DNA of 64,000 bases from Sphagnum compactum. Taxonomy: Eukaryota; Bryophyta; Sphagnopsida; Sphagnales. Below, one piece after another: positions 61,926 to 64,000 of this stretch. The stretch covers positions 1,054,001 through 1,118,000 of the forward strand of contig OZ234499.1 in NCBI GenBank assembly GCA_965153455.1. Reading direction: 5' to 3'. A model generated the notes under the pieces. That model worked only from the letters and a program-made list of their open reading frames with translations. It was not told the DNA's origin and made no database searches. Within the stretch, counting starts at the first letter, position 1; each line of letters starts with the position of its first letter. The position numbers and the translations under genes are program-made.

Positions 61926-62027
61926 GATGCTAAGCGTCGTGTAGCATGCACAACTTTGTATCTACCCAAAACCACTGCTGTCTGCCTCTACTATCCTCGA
62001 TGAAAATATTAGAAAATTACATGAATT

Positions 62028-62034
62028 CTTATAC
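62028..62034 (-). promoter_or_regulatory. TATA-like box of the intronless gene
   Basis: GTATAAG on the minus strand, within GGGTATAAGAATTC, lies about 103 bp upstream of the start codon at 61925. The 49-bp tandem array sits about 70 bp further upstream. Confidence 0.5.
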
Positions 62035-62101
62035 CCAGCCTTAGTACCGACAGTCGAAGCTGCTAGAAGCGGCCAAAGAAACGAAGTAAAGAACTGACTT
62101 G

Positions 62102-62260
62102 GGGCGGAAGCTACCGATTCTTTCTCCGTTTTTTTCCGACGTCCATTGTCGGGCGGAAGCTACCGATTCTTTCTCCGTTTTTTTCCGACGTCCATTGTCG
62201 GGCGGAAGCTACCGATTCTTTTTCTTTTGTAAACTCAAGTCCGTTGTCTAGCGGAACATG
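62102..62260 (-). repeat. 49-bp tandem repeat, two perfect and one decayed copy
   Basis: Copies start at 62102, 62151 and 62200 with GGGCGGAAGCTACCGATTCT. The first two are identical over 49 bp; the third diverges after about 27 bp but still ends in CCGTTGTC..GCGGAA. The array lies about 180 bp upstream of the intronless gene. Confidence 0.95.
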
Positions 62261-64000
62261 TGGAGGTACATTACGCCATAACTTTCTCTTTACCAGGGCT
62301 ACTGTAATAAGGCAACGAACTTTTCTAAGGATCTTCCTGAGTTTGCGCCTTGAGGGTTCAGTCAATGCTGAAGCCGGGCAAGGCACGGCACCAAAACTCA
62401 GGGAAGATCAACAGCTATAGGCTCTCTCCCTTAGGCTTTTGCGTATAGGGGCATCATTTTAGCACACAATTCTACTACCTAGAATCTTTTACCGACGCTC
62501 TTTACTGTTGGTTGAGTCATTTGCCAATCGCCAACGTTGTCGGATAAGCTTCTGCTTGTTGCCAAGCTCTGGTGCAGTAGCATTGGTGTGGCGTCCTAAA
62601 AAGCTTGAAAGAACATAAAAATAAATAAATAAATAAACAAATGAGCTCATGCATCAAGGTGAATAAGCTGGTTTGGCAATAATCGTGAGAAGTGCATATT
62701 AAGGAATCAAGATTTTATTTTTGGTGGGGATTTAAGTTTTATGTGGAATACCTTTTGCACTGCTCGGGTATTTTGCTTAGTTGACATTGCCTGTTCACCG
62801 GGTCCACTTTGCCAAAGTGCTAAAGTTGCTAAGTGGCCAGTTATTGCCGACTAGCCAACTGGACTTCAATTTGCAGGCTGCCCCAATACTCTTCAAGCTG
62901 CTCAAAATTCAAAAAATTCAAAGGCTGTCAGATGCCTAAAATTCATTCTTTTTCTTTAGAGGTGGGCTTTGGGGGTGAGGGGGGCACGTGTGCTGGGGGG
63001 CTTCAATAACATACCCACGGAAGACATTAAACATACCCACCTACCATGTGTACCAACCTACCTACAGAAGTTATGTATGCACCTAAGTATATGCACCTAT
63101 TAACAATCAACCTACCTATCCGTCTAGGTTGTTTACTTGCATGCTGAGGTGATATAGTTAGGCTTCAATTACATACTCACCAACCTACGTGCCTACTTCG
63201 ACCACCTACCACCTATCAAATGTACTTACCTACTGATCTATCTACATACCTAGCTGAGGGAGCCTTCTTAGTGTATGAGTTTGACGTGAACTCCCCATTT
63301 CTGGCATGCTCTAGTCTCTTGAGTCTTTCGAGGTCAAACGAAAATGCTTTTGTACATTAGTTACCTACTCACCTACCTAGGTCATCTATCTTCCTACCAT
63401 AGTGGAAATTCGTCGGCATTTCAATCCTGATACCATTCAGACGATCAGGAATGACGAGGCGAAAATTCAAGGGGACTGCAAAGACGCGTGGTGATCAAAC
63501 AATCTAGGTGAGATATGGGAAAGATTCGTCGGCACAGACTGGGCACGTTCAGGACTTTGGACAGGTGTGTGAAACACACGTTGCTACAGACTCTAAAGAT
63601 TCGTCAGACGACCTGGGATGGGACGACTTTCAGTTTATTCCATGAACATATCCACGTTCTGGCACGCTGACGGGGAAAACAACCAAATTTTGGGTTTTTG
63701 AAGTCAACTCCGACTATGTTGTTGCACATGACTAGTGAGCCTGTTCCGTTGAGTGCACCATGTAATGTACTTTTGCATATAAAGTATACATACATGTTTG
63801 TGTGAAATCCAATTTCCTTAATTTTTTTATTTTTTGGTTTTTATTGAATTTTATAATGACAAAAATACTTGGAATTCAATTACTCCCACACCATAGGTGT
63901 GAAAATTACAGGATGACCTGTACTCATGAGCTTTTTTTTTCTTTGGTGTGAAATTTCACACAGTTGCAAAGTTTTTAAAAAAAAATTGTAGCAGACTTTC
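62261..64000. other. Intergenic DNA at window end
   Basis: No supported gene. It contains a TAAA microsatellite (about 62617-62636), a long degenerate CCTA-rich tract (about 63030-63395) and three occurrences of ATTCGTCGGCA or a variant (63408, 63524, 63599). The last 200 bp are AT-rich. Confidence 0.55.
63030..63395 (+). repeat. Degenerate CCTAC-rich tract
   Basis: Words such as CCAACCTACCTAC, ACCTACCACCTA and ACTTACCTACTGA recur through the tract, consistent with an old tetranucleotide CCTA/ACCT repeat. It is interrupted by unrelated 60-80-bp pieces. Confidence 0.7.

Noticed and set aside
62111-62386. 91-codon minus-strand frame across the 49-bp repeats
   Set aside because: Part of it is translated tandem repeat, and no family resemblance is seen.
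1-64000. CRISPR array, prokaryotic operon or tRNA/rRNA gene
   Set aside because: No regularly spaced repeats with unique spacers, no operon structure, and no intact tRNA cloverleaf or rRNA segment was seen; the DNA is clearly eukaryotic nuclear.

Overview
This window is nuclear DNA of a land plant. It carries many-exon genes with GT-AG introns of roughly 90-640 bp, a calponin-homology kinesin-14 of the plant KCH type, an organellar small heat-shock protein, telo-box promoter motifs and long AT-rich tracts full of decayed transposons. I cannot name the species. The intron sizes and the heavily decayed AT-rich gap suggest a seed-free plant (fern, lycophyte or bryophyte), but this is inference only.

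Layout. 1-2302: intergenic DNA, then a promoter region in which one block of about 150 bp is present three times, each copy with a telo-box. 2303-9772 (+): a 20-exon DEAD-box RNA helicase of the DRS1/DDX27/RH28 type (885 aa by my splice model), a ribosome-biogenesis enzyme. 9773-11681: spacer between convergent genes. 11682-20748 (-): a 20-exon KCH kinesin (1446 aa by my model) with an N-terminal CH domain, coiled coil, central motor and long tail. One motor-domain intron has no usable GT-AG boundaries but matches the U12-type AT-AC consensus at the 5' splice site, branch point and 3' end. In both large genes every exon junction keeps the reading frame.

22.1-49.2 kb: about 27 kb without a recognisable host gene. 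It holds a TTA-rich degenerate satellite that changes strand polarity midway, a MITE-like element with arms of about 80 bp, a long foldback, a decayed Ty3/gypsy element on the minus strand, tRNA-like SINE heads, G and C runs, and copies of a dispersed repeat with the palindromic core TAGCCAAATCTGGCTA.

49.2-64 kb: a second gene island. It has a 2-exon NTF2/SigF-like protein (+, 49695-50969), a 3-exon organellar sHSP (-, 52473-53474) with a TATA box and heat-shock-element-like sites upstream, protein-like but broken sequence at 55.8-57.9 kb, two exons of a methionine-R-sulfoxide reductase B (-, 58052-58959) that do not join cleanly and lack an N-terminal exon, and an intronless 306-aa protein of unknown family (-, 61005-61925) with a 49-bp tandem repeat just upstream.

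The genes do not form a pathway or operon; they are independent plant transcription units. The most notable points are the U12-type intron in the kinesin motor, the triplicated telo-box promoter, the intronless orphan gene and the dispersed repeat family.
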